Source: Nocardia wallacei
GTDB taxonomy: Bacteria; Actinomycetota; Actinomycetes; Mycobacteriales; Mycobacteriaceae
Reading direction: 5' to 3'
NCBI RefSeq assembly: GCF_014466955.1
Contig: NZ_AP023396.1
Location: 5,890,001-5,954,000 of the forward strand
Length of the DNA stretch: 64,000 bases
The position numbers and the translations under genes were made by a program. The first letter of the stretch is position 1. Every line of letters begins with the position of its first letter. The notes beneath the pieces are model-generated. The model did no database searches. It was not told the DNA's origin and saw only the letters and a program-made list of their open reading frames with translations. This document shows positions 1 through 9,444 of this stretch, in pieces.

Positions 1-878
1 CGTTTGGCCGGTTCGGTGATCGCCAGCCGCAATTGCCGTTCGGTCATTGCCGTGACGAAGTAGTGCTGCTGGACCGCATCTGTCAACTGTTCGTAGTCGC
101 CGCAGTCGGCTTCGAAATCGGCGCGCACCACGAGCACCACGAGCACCGTGGTATCCGCATGACGGGTCGTGGCAGCCGCGTGCAGCGCGGTGACGAACGC
201 TTGGCGCTGTGCGGAGTCCGAGCACTGGGTGAATACCTGCTCGAACTGATCGATTATCAGGACCAGTCCACCGGCGTCGCCCGACTCGGGTGCGGACAAC
301 GTGCGGGCGGCGTGGGCGGCGGTCACGGCGAATCCGGTCGGATCATCCCGCACTTCGCGTCGTACGGTCGCCGCCTCGAGTCCGGCCAGGTGCGCGGTGG
401 CCACCGCCAACTCGTCGACCGGGGAGTGCCCGGGGGTCAGCAGCAGACAGGGCCACGCGTGTGCCCGCGGCACCCCGCCCAAGCCCTGCCCGCGGATACG
501 GGGTATGACACCGGCGCGCATCAGCGACGACTTCCCCGCGCCCGACACACCCGACACCAGCACGATCCCGGGCTCTCGCACCCGCCGCGAAAGCCGATGC
601 AGCACTTGGTCGATCGCCGCGTCGCGGCCGAAGAAGAACGGCGCGTCCCGCTCGGAAAACCAGCCCAGACCCCGATACGGCGACTCGACCTCACCGCTGA
701 CACCGATCAGCGGAGCCGGTGCCACCCCGTCGGTCCACGTCCCGCGGTAGCTGTAGATCACCTGCGTGTTGTGGTCACCGATCTGCACGCCCTGCGCCGC
801 ACGCGCATCGACCACCCGGTTGGCAGCGCTGCCGGACTCCTCGCCCACGCCACCGGGATCGCGACCGCCGCCGGTCAT
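1..878 (-). CDS. nSTAND1-type NTPase with N-terminal RHIM-like motif (partial, 3' end outside window)
   Basis: The frame is open from the ATG at 878 to the window edge, so only about 292 N-terminal residues are visible. Residues 27-41 carry a RHIM-like amyloid motif with core QGVQIGDHNTQ. A STAND entry signature follows (SPYRGLGWFSERDAPFFFGR, about 66-85), then a Walker A (GVSGAGKSS, about 110-118) and a Walker B with acidic and polar followers (LVLIIDQFEQVF, about 208-219). This is the nSTAND1 layout, usually followed by WD40 or other sensor repeats that would lie outside the window. The ATG overlaps the TGA of the upstream gene (ATGA), so the two are probably translationally coupled. Inferred role: a signal-dependent switch that seeds the amyloid motif of its neighbour. 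The fold assignment is confident; the trigger is unknown. Confidence 0.8.
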   Translation of the reverse strand, partial: MTGGGRDPGGVGEESGSAANRVVDARAAQGVQIGDHNTQVIYSYRGTWTDGVAPAPLIGVSGEVESPYRGLGWFSERDAPFFFGRDAAIDQVLHRLSRRVREPGIVLVSGVSGAGKSSLMRAGVIPRIRGQGLGGVPRAHAWPCLLLTPGHSPVDELAVATAHLAGLEAATVRREVRDDPTGFAVTAAHAARTLSAPESGDAGGLVLIIDQFEQVFTQCSDSAQRQAFVTALHAAATTRHADTTVLVVLVVRADFEADCGDYEQLTDAVQQHYFVTAMTERQLRLAITEPAK

Positions 879-1249
879 CCGAAGGTGTTGTGCTGGGTGC
901 CGTGATCGCCGATCTGTACACCCTGAGCCTGGCGCAAATCGATCCTGCTGCGGGCGTCCTCGACCCGGTCCGACGGCAACTGCGACAGAATGGTCTCCGC
1001 GACCGACCGCAGTTCGTCGTCCTCGGCCCAGCGATGCCGTCGCAGCACGTCCTCGAGTTCATCGATATTGCTGCCCGACGCGGCCTCGTTCGCCTCGATC
1101 ACCGCGACGGCGGCGGAATCGTCGCCACCACTGGTGAGCCGCTCACGCAATGCCGCATACGCGTCCCGGACGGCCGCCGACGCGGCGTCCTTACCCCCGG
1201 CTGCCGCCCCCGCGATCAACGCCGTCGTGATGATGGTAAACGGATCCAC
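875..1249 (-). CDS. Bell-like helical effector with C-terminal RHIM-like motif
   Basis: This is a 124-residue protein starting at the GTG at 1249, which has a strong GGGAGGAG ribosome-binding site just upstream; a start at 1288 would lack one. The N-terminus (VDPFTIITTALIAGAAAGGK, then a conserved-looking helix DAASAAVRDAYAALRERL) resembles the Bell-type domain of bacterial amyloid-signalling effectors, thought to be analogous to fungal HeLo/HELL membrane-disrupting domains. The middle is acidic and helical. The C-terminus (about 108-124) has the core QGVQIGDHGTQ, nearly identical to the motif at the start of the STAND protein encoded next. The shared motif, gene order and 4-base overlap suggest a sensor-effector pair. 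The Bell assignment is from memory of the family; a generic adaptor role is the alternative. Confidence 0.7.
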   Translation of the reverse strand: MDPFTIITTALIAGAAAGGKDAASAAVRDAYAALRERLTSGGDDSAAVAVIEANEAASGSNIDELEDVLRRHRWAEDDELRSVAETILSQLPSDRVEDARSRIDLRQAQGVQIGDHGTQHNTFG

Positions 1250-1267
1250 CCGTGCTCCTCCCGAAAC

Positions 1268-1283
1268 ACCGTGCGTGCACGGT
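1268..1283. promoter_or_regulatory. Palindrome upstream of the Bell/STAND pair
   Basis: A perfect dyad with arms ACCGTGC and GCACGGT separated by GT lies 19 bases before the GTG start of the effector gene. It falls in the promoter or 5' leader, so it could be an operator or an mRNA hairpin near the ribosome-binding site. No adjacent regulator gene is visible. Confidence 0.4.
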
Positions 1284-1459
1284 AGCACAACTGCACCTCT
1301 ACAGATGGCCGATGAAGTCGAATCACGTTGCCGAACAGCACAAGTCGGATCTCCGCGGGAACTCCGGCCGTTCAGCCGATCAGGAATCGAGAAGCATGCG
1401 GCGTGCGCGCATCCCTAGGCTGAGGTGATCCGTTCGATCTCCCTGGGAAGGAGCAGCGT

Positions 1460-1894
1460 ATGTCGGCGGCAGAGGAGGATCAGGGGCTCAGCGTGGAAGA
1501 GCGGGCCGCGGTCAAGGAGCGTGCGAAGGAGGTACGCGGGTCGCGGCGGCGGTCGAAGAAGGATCCGGAGGCGGAGGTGTTGGCGAAGATCGCCGAGATG
1601 CCGGAGGAGGATCGGGTCCTCGGCGAGCGGATCCACGCGCTGGTCAAACAGTATGCGCCGGGCCTGGCACCGAAGATTTGGTACGGGCAGCCCGCGTATG
1701 CCAACGATGCGGGGAAGATCGTGTGCTTCTTCCACTCCGCCGCGAAGTACAAGACACGCTTCGCGACTCTCGGGTTCGAGGAGGGCGCCGCGCCGGGAGA
1801 AGGCACGGTGTGGCCCACCGCGTTCGCTGTCACCGGGCTGACGGATGCCGATCTCGAGTATCTCGGCGGACTCATCCGCCGAGCAGCCGGCTGA
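1460..1894 (+). CDS. DUF1801-family protein
   Basis: This 144-residue protein has a charged N-terminal third (Lys/Arg/Glu-rich, probably disordered or helical) and a DUF1801-like core from about residue 40. The recognisable core is APGLAPKIWYGQPAYA followed by GKIVCFFHSAAKYKTRF, which matches the YdhG/DUF1801 fold sometimes labelled iron chaperone. The biochemical role of the family is not settled. The ATG at 1460 has an AAGGAG ribosome-binding site about 7 bases upstream. It stands alone, divergent from the Bell/STAND pair and co-directional with the following small gene. Confidence 0.7.
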   Translation: MSAAEEDQGLSVEERAAVKERAKEVRGSRRRSKKDPEAEVLAKIAEMPEEDRVLGERIHALVKQYAPGLAPKIWYGQPAYANDAGKIVCFFHSAAKYKTRFATLGFEEGAAPGEGTVWPTAFAVTGLTDADLEYLGGLIRRAAG

Positions 1895-1951
1895 CGGAAA
1901 GTTCGAGAACCCAGCGGTGTTCCTCCGCCACACCGTGGAAAGCTGGTTCGT

Positions 1952-2347
1952 ATGGCAGCGGATGAGCGCCGGGTGATTGTGGTGGATGCGGCGAATGTGG
2001 TGGGGTCTCGGCCCGACGGGTGGTGGCGGGATCGGGCCGGGGCGGCGCGGCGGTTGCTTGCCGCGTTGGCGGCGAGTGCGGAGCTGCCGGGCGGGGTGGT
2101 CGTCGTGTTGGAGGGGGCGGCTAGAGCTGTTGCGGGCGAAGGGTTTCCGGGGTTGCGGGTGGAGTTGGCGGAAGGGTCGGGGGATGACGCGATTGTCGAT
2201 GTGGTGGCGGAGGCCGTCGGGGCCGGCAGCGGGCCGGTCACCGTGGTGACTGCAGACCGTGGGCTCCGGGGCCGGGTGGAGGCCCTCGGAGCCGAGACGG
2301 TCGGGCCACGGTGGCTGCTCGAGCGCATCGAGCGTACGGCGCGATAG
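1952..2347 (+). CDS. NYN/PIN-like (YacP-type) domain protein
   Basis: A 131-residue single-domain protein. The N-terminal strand VIVVDAANVVGSRPDGWWRD carries the first acidic residue expected of PIN/NYN nucleases. A GSGDDAIVDVV segment about residue 73 and VTVVTADRGLRGRV about residue 97 supply the further acidic positions. This three-acid arrangement fits the NYN/YacP group of metal-dependent RNases; relatives are sometimes mislabelled NTP pyrophosphohydrolase. No targeting signal is seen. No strong ribosome-binding site precedes the ATG. Substrate unknown. Confidence 0.6.
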   Translation: MAADERRVIVVDAANVVGSRPDGWWRDRAGAARRLLAALAASAELPGGVVVVLEGAARAVAGEGFPGLRVELAEGSGDDAIVDVVAEAVGAGSGPVTVVTADRGLRGRVEALGAETVGPRWLLERIERTAR

Positions 2348-2436
2348 CCTCGTCGGCATCGGACCGGCCGGGGCCGACGAGACTACTGCGGCGCCGAGCG
2401 GCTCGACGCCGACGAGGTGACGAATTCCCTTGCGGC

Positions 2437-4823
<2,387 letters not shown>

Positions 4824-4827
<4 letters not shown>

Positions 4828-5243
4828 GGTGCCTCTTTCAGTTCCTGGACACGGACCATATTGCCCGCGGGATCCCGTACGGCGAAGTCGCGGATGCCGT
4901 ACGGCTGCTCGGTCGGCTCCTGGACGACCTCGGCGTCGCCGGCCTGCAGGCGCTCGAACGCGCCGTCGAGATCCTTGGTGCCCAGGTTGATGCTGGCGTA
5001 GGTGCCCTTGGCCATCATCTCGGCGACCGTGCGGCGTTCGTCGTCGGTCAGGCCCGGGGTGGCGTCCGGCGGGTACAGGACGATGGACACGTCGGGCTGA
5101 TTCGGCGGGCCGACGGTGAGCCAGCGCAACCCGTTGTACCCGACGTCGTTGCGGAGTTCGAAACCGAGCACGTCGCGGTAGAAACTCAGTGCGGCCTCGG
5201 GGTCGTCTTGCGGCAGGTAGCTCTGATTGATGGTGATGTCCAT
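4824..5243 (-). CDS. VOC (glyoxalase/bleomycin-resistance fold) protein
   Basis: A 139-residue single VOC domain, with two beta-alpha-beta-beta-beta halves. The first half contains YLPQDDPEAALSFYRDVLGF, the typical VOC opening helix. The second contains GIRDFAVRDPAGNMVRVQE, the usual last strand with a terminal metal-ligand-type Glu. Start ATG at 5243 (MDITINQ). The gene overlaps the UvrA-like gene by 4 bases and follows the AraC gene by 5, so the three are surely cotranscribed. VOC proteins may sequester or modify small toxic molecules; here a ligand related to AraC-sensed drug stress is an inference. Confidence 0.85.
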
Positions 5244-5248
5244 GGCGA

Positions 5249-5698
5249 TCACGCTAACTGCGGCGTGCTGACCGGCGCTTCTCGATTCCTGATCGGTCTG
5301 GTGACCTGTTTGGCCACGCAGGACGGCATGCCGACCGTCGCCTCCGCCGCCTCCCGCCGGTAGGTGCTGGGCGGCATGCCCACCAGTTCGGTGAAGCGCG
5401 TGCTGAAGGTGCCGAGCGAGGAGCAGCCGACCTCGAAACAGACCTCCGTGACGCTGAGATCGCCGCGGCGCAGCAGCGCCATCGCGCGCTCGATACGCCG
5501 CGTCATGAGGTAAGAGTACGGCGATTCGCCGTAGGCGAGCCGGAACTGGCGGCTCAGATGCCCGGCCGACATGTTGACTCCGCGGGCCAGCGCCTCCACG
5601 TCCAAGGGTTGCGCGTACTCCCGGTCGATCCGGTCGCGCACCCGGCGCAGCAGCGCGAGGTCGCGCAGGTGCTGCCGAGCGGATGGTTTGCTGGTCAC
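5249..5698 (-). CDS. AraC-family transcriptional regulator
   Basis: A 149-residue protein consisting almost only of the two-helix-turn-helix AraC DNA-binding domain: LDVEALARGVNMSAGHLSRQ (HTH 1) and DLSVTEVCFEVGCSSLGTFS (HTH 2), followed by the FTELVGMPPSTYRR signature. No separate ligand domain is present, as in the SoxS/MarA-like short class. The start is taken as the GTG at 5698, where family similarity begins (residues TSKPSARQHL); no good ribosome-binding site is visible, so the start is uncertain. It heads the operon with the VOC and UvrA-like genes and probably controls it. Confidence 0.8.
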   Translation of the reverse strand: MTSKPSARQHLRDLALLRRVRDRIDREYAQPLDVEALARGVNMSAGHLSRQFRLAYGESPYSYLMTRRIERAMALLRRGDLSVTEVCFEVGCSSLGTFSTRFTELVGMPPSTYRREAAEATVGMPSCVAKQVTRPIRNREAPVSTPQLA

Positions 5699-5783
5699 GT
5701 AGGGAATCGTGCCATACGCCACCGACAAGTAGCCGACGAACGGCGCATATGCGCCGGTGACCCGGCGCCCCGCGAAACAACCC

Positions 5784-6083
5784 TTATCGGCCCGCGCGCA
5801 GGCCGATGTCGTGACCCGCTCGCCGATACCGCGAGCCGCGGTTGGAGGGACCGCGCATGGGCGGCAGCGTCGTGCTCGGCCGCCCGAGCACCCACCGCGC
5901 GGTCGCCTGTGCCTCGGAGCAGCAGGCGATGAGCCGGAGGCGGTCGGCCTGGCCGTAGTCCGCGTCATCGATCTCGGCACGCAGGTCTACGGCACGGCGC
6001 TCCATCAGCCGCGCGTCGGCCTCGTCCAGACCGCGCCGCGCGTGCTGGACCGTGGTAAGAATCCTGCGTTGCAGATCATCCAT
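5784..6083 (-). CDS. Small hypothetical protein
   Basis: A 99-residue protein with an alpha-helical N-terminal two thirds (MDDLQRRILTTVQHARRGLD, then acidic and basic helices) and a basic, Gly/Arg-rich tail. The ATG at 6083 is preceded by a purine-rich stretch (GGGGAGAGTAGG) that could be a ribosome-binding site. I do not recognise the family. It lies 85 bases upstream of the AraC gene on the same strand. Confidence 0.4.
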   Translation of the reverse strand: MDDLQRRILTTVQHARRGLDEADARLMERRAVDLRAEIDDADYGQADRLRLIACCSEAQATARWVLGRPSTTLPPMRGPSNRGSRYRRAGHDIGLRAGR

Positions 6084-6382
6084 CCGGACCTACTCTCCCC
6101 GCCGAGTCGCACCGATGACGAAGCCGAATCGCGTTGTTGCCGGAAGCCGACCTCGCCGCCTAGATCGGTGGGTACCCGTGCGCGTGATCGACAAACAGAT
6201 CCGATCCGCGAACGCGGTCCGCGCGACGTAAGTTGTAGCGCCACAAACCATTCGATCGACTTCGCGGCCAGTCGAAGGCAAACATGTTGTGGCAGAACCC
6301 GATCTGGCTCTCCAGGAACGGCCCGGCGGGCGGCTGCACAAGATAACGTTTCGATAACCACCGACCGGGGTACACCTCCTGC
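6084..6382. other. Intergenic region, no supported gene
   Basis: The region between the small hypothetical gene and the small membrane ORF contains overlapping minus-strand frames, but none has a ribosome-binding site or recognisable motif. The 3' part (6340-6382) is AT-richer with two GATAAC-like hexamers that could serve as a -10 element for the following plus-strand gene. Confidence 0.3.
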
Positions 6383-6580
6383 ATGACAGCCATGAAGCAC
6401 TCACTCGCGCGCTTGGCGGGGGTGAACAGCGGATCAGCGATTCTGGCTGCGATGATCTGTTTGATTGCACTGCTCGGAATCGGCGTGATGACGCGCTCGG
6501 CACCCACCACCGCGATCGCTACGGCCGCGGTCACCGCGGGAGTGCTCGCGACATTGCGCATCCTGCCGCACGACCGATAG
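6383..6580 (+). CDS. Small predicted membrane protein
   Basis: A 65-residue ORF with a short basic N-terminus (MTAMKHSLARLAG) and two hydrophobic stretches, about residues 18-35 (SAILAAMICLIALLGIGV) and 42-59, consistent with two membrane-spanning helices. No ribosome-binding site is evident before either ATG (6383 or 6392). The ORF is followed 8 bases after its stop by a textbook intrinsic terminator, which supports a real transcription unit. Family not recognised. Confidence 0.45.
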   Translation: MTAMKHSLARLAGVNSGSAILAAMICLIALLGIGVMTRSAPTTAIATAAVTAGVLATLRILPHDR

Positions 6581-6587
6581 GTTTACC

Positions 6588-6608
6588 GCCTTCTGCCGGA
6601 AGGCTTTT
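6588..6608 (+). terminator. Intrinsic terminator
   Basis: A perfect 6-bp stem (GCCTTC and GAAGGC) with a five-base loop is followed directly by TTTT on the plus strand. It sits right after the stop codon of the 65-residue ORF. Confidence 0.7.
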
Positions 6609-6912
6609 CGACGCCGCCGGTGCGGTCGCCCCCCACCCTGAGGCGGAAGACGGCCCCTCGGGACGAAGCCTTCCCGCGCATTCCCGCGCGACCGACTGCG
6701 CCGACGAATCCACCGACGGACCACTCCGTGGCGTACCACCGTCAAGTGGCATAAACCGCCGCCATAGCAACCCCTGACTGCTCACCGCGCACAACCCGCG
6801 AAAACCCCTTCCTCCACCCCGCAATTCTATGTACCATCAAATGGCGGCACATTAGTCAGGTGCAACACGGCGCCCGGCCGGAGCCCCTGCCGCGCAGATG
6901 AAGGACACAGCG
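6609..6912. other. Intergenic region, nothing clear
   Basis: About 300 bases without a supported gene. Two loosely related segments around 6735-6765 and 6830-6855 share GTGGTAC/GTACCA and ATGGCGGC elements in opposite orientation. This could be the promoter region of the following secreted-protein gene. No strong promoter hexamers were identified. Confidence 0.3.
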
Positions 6913-7212
6913 ATGAGCACAGCACGTCGGATACTCGCCGGGACCCTGGTCGTGGGTGCCCTGACGGTGGTCCCGGCCACGATCGCACCGGCCGCGTTCG
7001 CCGCGCCCGGCGGCTCCACGTCGGGCAACAGCGAGAACCACTCGGGTACTCGCAACGGCGGCACCCGGGAGAACTACAGCAGCGACGCCAACGGCACCGG
7101 CTTCGGCGATGCCGGCGGGACCGACGCACAGACCCGCCGCCGGTCGCCCTACCTGGACCGGTACGGCTACCAGGGCCCCTACCGGCAGCACAACCCGTAC
7201 GGCAGCCGCTAG
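6913..7212 (+). CDS. Small secreted protein
   Basis: A 99-residue protein starting at the ATG at 6913, with AAGGA about 7 bases upstream; the ATG at 6898 would add five residues ahead of the signal peptide. Residues 1-31 form a classical Sec signal (MSTARRILAG, hydrophobic core, then APAAFAAPGG with a likely cut after AFA). The mature part is Gly/Ser/Asn-rich and then Arg/Tyr-rich (RSPYLDRYGYQGPYR), low in hydrophobic residues and probably disordered outside the cell. Function unknown. Confidence 0.6.
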   Translation: MSTARRILAGTLVVGALTVVPATIAPAAFAAPGGSTSGNSENHSGTRNGGTRENYSSDANGTGFGDAGGTDAQTRRRSPYLDRYGYQGPYRQHNPYGSR

Positions 7213-7247
7213 CATCCAGTCCGGCGCCGTCCAGGCATGAAACACGT

Positions 7248-7946
7248 TCAGCTGGAATATATTCCGATGACCGGTCGCCGCGCGGGCTGCAAGGCGCCGA
7301 GCAGGGCTCGCATCACCTCCGCGGCGACCGCCACACACCCCGCGGTCGGCGCGCCCACCTCGACGTGGACGAAGAACGCCGACCCCCGGCCCGCCACGAC
7401 CGGGTCGCGGTTGTAGTCGATGACCAGGGCGTAGTCGTATTGCGGCGCAGTCCTTCCCAGGTTCTCCGCGGCCCGGGTGTCGAACGGGCACTCGGACTCG
7501 GCACATCGAAAACTGCGGTTGTACAGCGGGCTCGCCGTGTCGGAGACCCACCACCAGGTGTTTGAGGAGTCGACTGACAGGTACGGCAGCCCGGAATCCA
7601 CCGGTAACCGCCCGAAGCCCTCGGTCAGCGGGAAGATGCCTGCCGGCGTGTACGCCGAGCCCTCCGCGGCGCGATCCGAAATCCCTTGCCTGCCAACCCA
7701 TGCCGGAGCGGTAAGCGTCTGTTGCCACCGCCCGGGCCCGCGCTCCCACAGTTCCAGCGTGCCGTGATCGGCGCCCGGCGCCGCGGTGACCCACACGACC
7801 TGGGTGCCAGGCACGGCCGCCGGATCGAACGGCGGTCGCGCACCGGAGTTTCGAGGCAGCGCGACGACGAGTCCGGCAGCCGCGAGCAGGACGGCCGCGG
7901 CCGCCCAGCCGACCTTTCCACGGAAGGGGTTGCGGGCCAGCTTCAT
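7248..7946 (-). CDS. L,D-transpeptidase-like (YkuD-fold) exported protein
   Basis: A 232-residue protein with an N-terminal membrane anchor or signal (VGWAAAAVLLAAAGLVVAL, about 11-29). The catalytic-type region near the C-terminus reads FFVHVEVGAPTAGCVAV, matching the H-x(n)-[ST]-x-GC pattern of YkuD-type L,D-transpeptidases and related domains that use a catalytic Cys. The usual arginine after the GC-H position is not present, so this is a divergent member. Expected place: outer face of the membrane, acting on peptidoglycan or a related amide. It follows the methyltransferase gene by 38 bases on the same strand. Confidence 0.75.
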   Translation of the reverse strand: MKLARNPFRGKVGWAAAAVLLAAAGLVVALPRNSGARPPFDPAAVPGTQVVWVTAAPGADHGTLELWERGPGRWQQTLTAPAWVGRQGISDRAAEGSAYTPAGIFPLTEGFGRLPVDSGLPYLSVDSSNTWWWVSDTASPLYNRSFRCAESECPFDTRAAENLGRTAPQYDYALVIDYNRDPVVAGRGSAFFVHVEVGAPTAGCVAVAAEVMRALLGALQPARRPVIGIYSS

Positions 7947-7984
7947 TCATACTCCCGTCGGCGCTGAACGGAACCGGACGACTG

Positions 7985-8782
7985 TCACCTCCGATACGGC
8001 ACACACTCCACGAGCAGGAACAGCGGGCGGACGAAGTGCTCGTCCCACCACGGATCCTGCTCCCGCATCTCGTCGGTCGGATGCGGTTCCAGCAGCCGCG
8101 TGATCGCGAAACCCGCCGAGGTGATCATGCCCAGGTACGTCTCCAGCGAGTGGAAACTCTGGACCGACGGCACAGGTGAAACCCTGCCCGCCACCTCGAA
8201 GCGCTGCTGCACGGTGCGCACGCCGAAGTAGGCGTCGATCGCGAAACCCGTGTCCCCACCGGCACGTTCCGTGCGTGCGGTGTAGAAACACGGGTGCATG
8301 CCGAGCAGCAGCATCCGCCCCGACGGCCGCAGGACTCGGCCGAACTCGGCGAAACGCCGCTCGGGCGCGGCGATACCGTTCGGCAGGCGGTTGGCGACGA
8401 CCACGTCGATGCTGGTGTCCGCCAACGGTAGTGCCGCCACATCGGCGTGGTGGAAGGTCGACGACGCGGGCCGATGGTCGGGATGGGTGCGCGCGGCGAC
8501 GATGAACTCCGCGCAGGTGTCGACCCCGTGCACGTGCGCGGCGCCGCGCCGGAGCAGCTCGCGGGACAGGTAGCCCTCGTCGCACCCCGCGTCGAGGATG
8601 GTCAGCCCGCGGCAATCACCGAGCAGCTCGAGCAGTGCCGGATCGGTCAGGCGGTCCTGATACGGGTCGAGCCGCTCGCGCACGATCTCGATCCAGTACT
8701 CCGCGTTCTGCGCGTAGGCACTGGTCACCGCCTCGTCTCCCAGCAACCGCTCCTCGCTTTCGCCTCGGGACACCGCGGTCAT
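7985..8782 (-). CDS. Class I SAM-dependent methyltransferase
   Basis: A 265-residue protein. Motif I is GLTILDAGCDEGYLSRELL (about 59-77), motif II ends the next strand (HVHGVDTCAEF), and the region HHADVAALPLADTSIDVVVA provides the later SAM-contact motifs, followed by VLRPSGRMLLLGMHP. Substrate cannot be predicted. Its ATG lies 15 bases after the stop of the TetR gene, so the pair is likely cotranscribed and the methyltransferase may be under TetR control. Confidence 0.85.
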   Translation of the reverse strand: MTAVSRGESEERLLGDEAVTSAYAQNAEYWIEIVRERLDPYQDRLTDPALLELLGDCRGLTILDAGCDEGYLSRELLRRGAAHVHGVDTCAEFIVAARTHPDHRPASSTFHHADVAALPLADTSIDVVVANRLPNGIAAPERRFAEFGRVLRPSGRMLLLGMHPCFYTARTERAGGDTGFAIDAYFGVRTVQQRFEVAGRVSPVPSVQSFHSLETYLGMITSAGFAITRLLEPHPTDEMREQDPWWDEHFVRPLFLLVECVPYRR

Positions 8783-8797
8783 GGTAGCCAGTCCGCG

Positions 8798-9355
8798 TCA
8801 TTCGCGACCGGCGCGCAACCCGTCGAGTACGAACGGCAACGACTCCCGCCATGCCGACGGCCCGGTGTTCTCACCGAGCAGCGACAGTGCCCAGATCAAA
8901 TGCACCACATTCTGATCGGTGGCGTCGGCGCGGATCACCCCGGCGCGCCGGGCACGGTCGAGGACCGCCGAGAAATGCGTCATCCCCCGAGCGCAGGCCT
9001 CGGCCAGCCGCGCCGCGGCGGGGTGGTCACCGGTGAAGGCCTCGAGCAGACCCCGGTCGGTGGTGAGCTGGGTCAGCATCCGCTCGACGAAACCGGCGAA
9101 CGCCAGCCACGGGTCCGGTTCGGCCGCAGCCTGTTCGGCGAACTCGTCGAGTGCGTGCAGCCGGGGCGGCAGCAGTGCGTCGATGAGCGCGTCGCGGGTG
9201 GGGAAATGGTTGTAGAGGGTGCCGATGCTCACCCCGGCGCGCCGCGCGATCTCCTCCAGTGACCCCGCGAGGCCGTGCTCGGTGAAGACACCGGCGGCCT
9301 CCCGCAGCAGCCGGTCACGGTTGCGGGCGGCGTCGCGGCGCATCGGTTTCGTCAC
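8798..9355 (-). CDS. TetR-family transcriptional regulator
   Basis: A 185-residue protein. The N-terminal TetR HTH is clear: RDRLLREAAGVFTEHGLAGS, then ISIGTLYNHF-type recognition (GVSIGTLYNHFPTRDALID, about 45-63). The C-terminal ligand domain is helical and variable. It is divergent from the SDR gene at 9445; the gap holds two related palindromes that are good candidates for its operator. The downstream methyltransferase is probably in the same transcript. Confidence 0.9.
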   Translation of the reverse strand: MTKPMRRDAARNRDRLLREAAGVFTEHGLAGSLEEIARRAGVSIGTLYNHFPTRDALIDALLPPRLHALDEFAEQAAAEPDPWLAFAGFVERMLTQLTTDRGLLEAFTGDHPAAARLAEACARGMTHFSAVLDRARRAGVIRADATDQNVVHLIWALSLLGENTGPSAWRESLPFVLDGLRAGRE

Positions 9356-9372
9356 CGGCCCATTCTACAAAC

Positions 9373-9427
9373 TTGAGGGCTCCCTCAATCTAGTGCTAGC
9401 CTGCGAGTGAAAATGAGGCACCCCTCA
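9373..9427. promoter_or_regulatory. Dual palindromic operator between TetR and SDR genes
   Basis: The first dyad at 9373-9388 has arms TTGAGGG and CCCTCAA with a 2-base centre. A second dyad at 9414-9427 has arms TGAGG and CCTCA. The arms are alike, as expected of two sites for one TetR dimer. The first overlaps a possible -35 (TTGAGG) with TAGCCT 18 bases further as -10 for the SDR gene. Confidence 0.65.
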
Positions 9428-9444
9428 ACATTTGGAGGAACACC

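Noticed and set aside
6005..6561. Several overlapping minus-strand frames including one with MQEVYPGRWLSKRYLV
   Set aside because: No ribosome-binding site, no family, and they conflict with the plus-strand ORF backed by a terminator.
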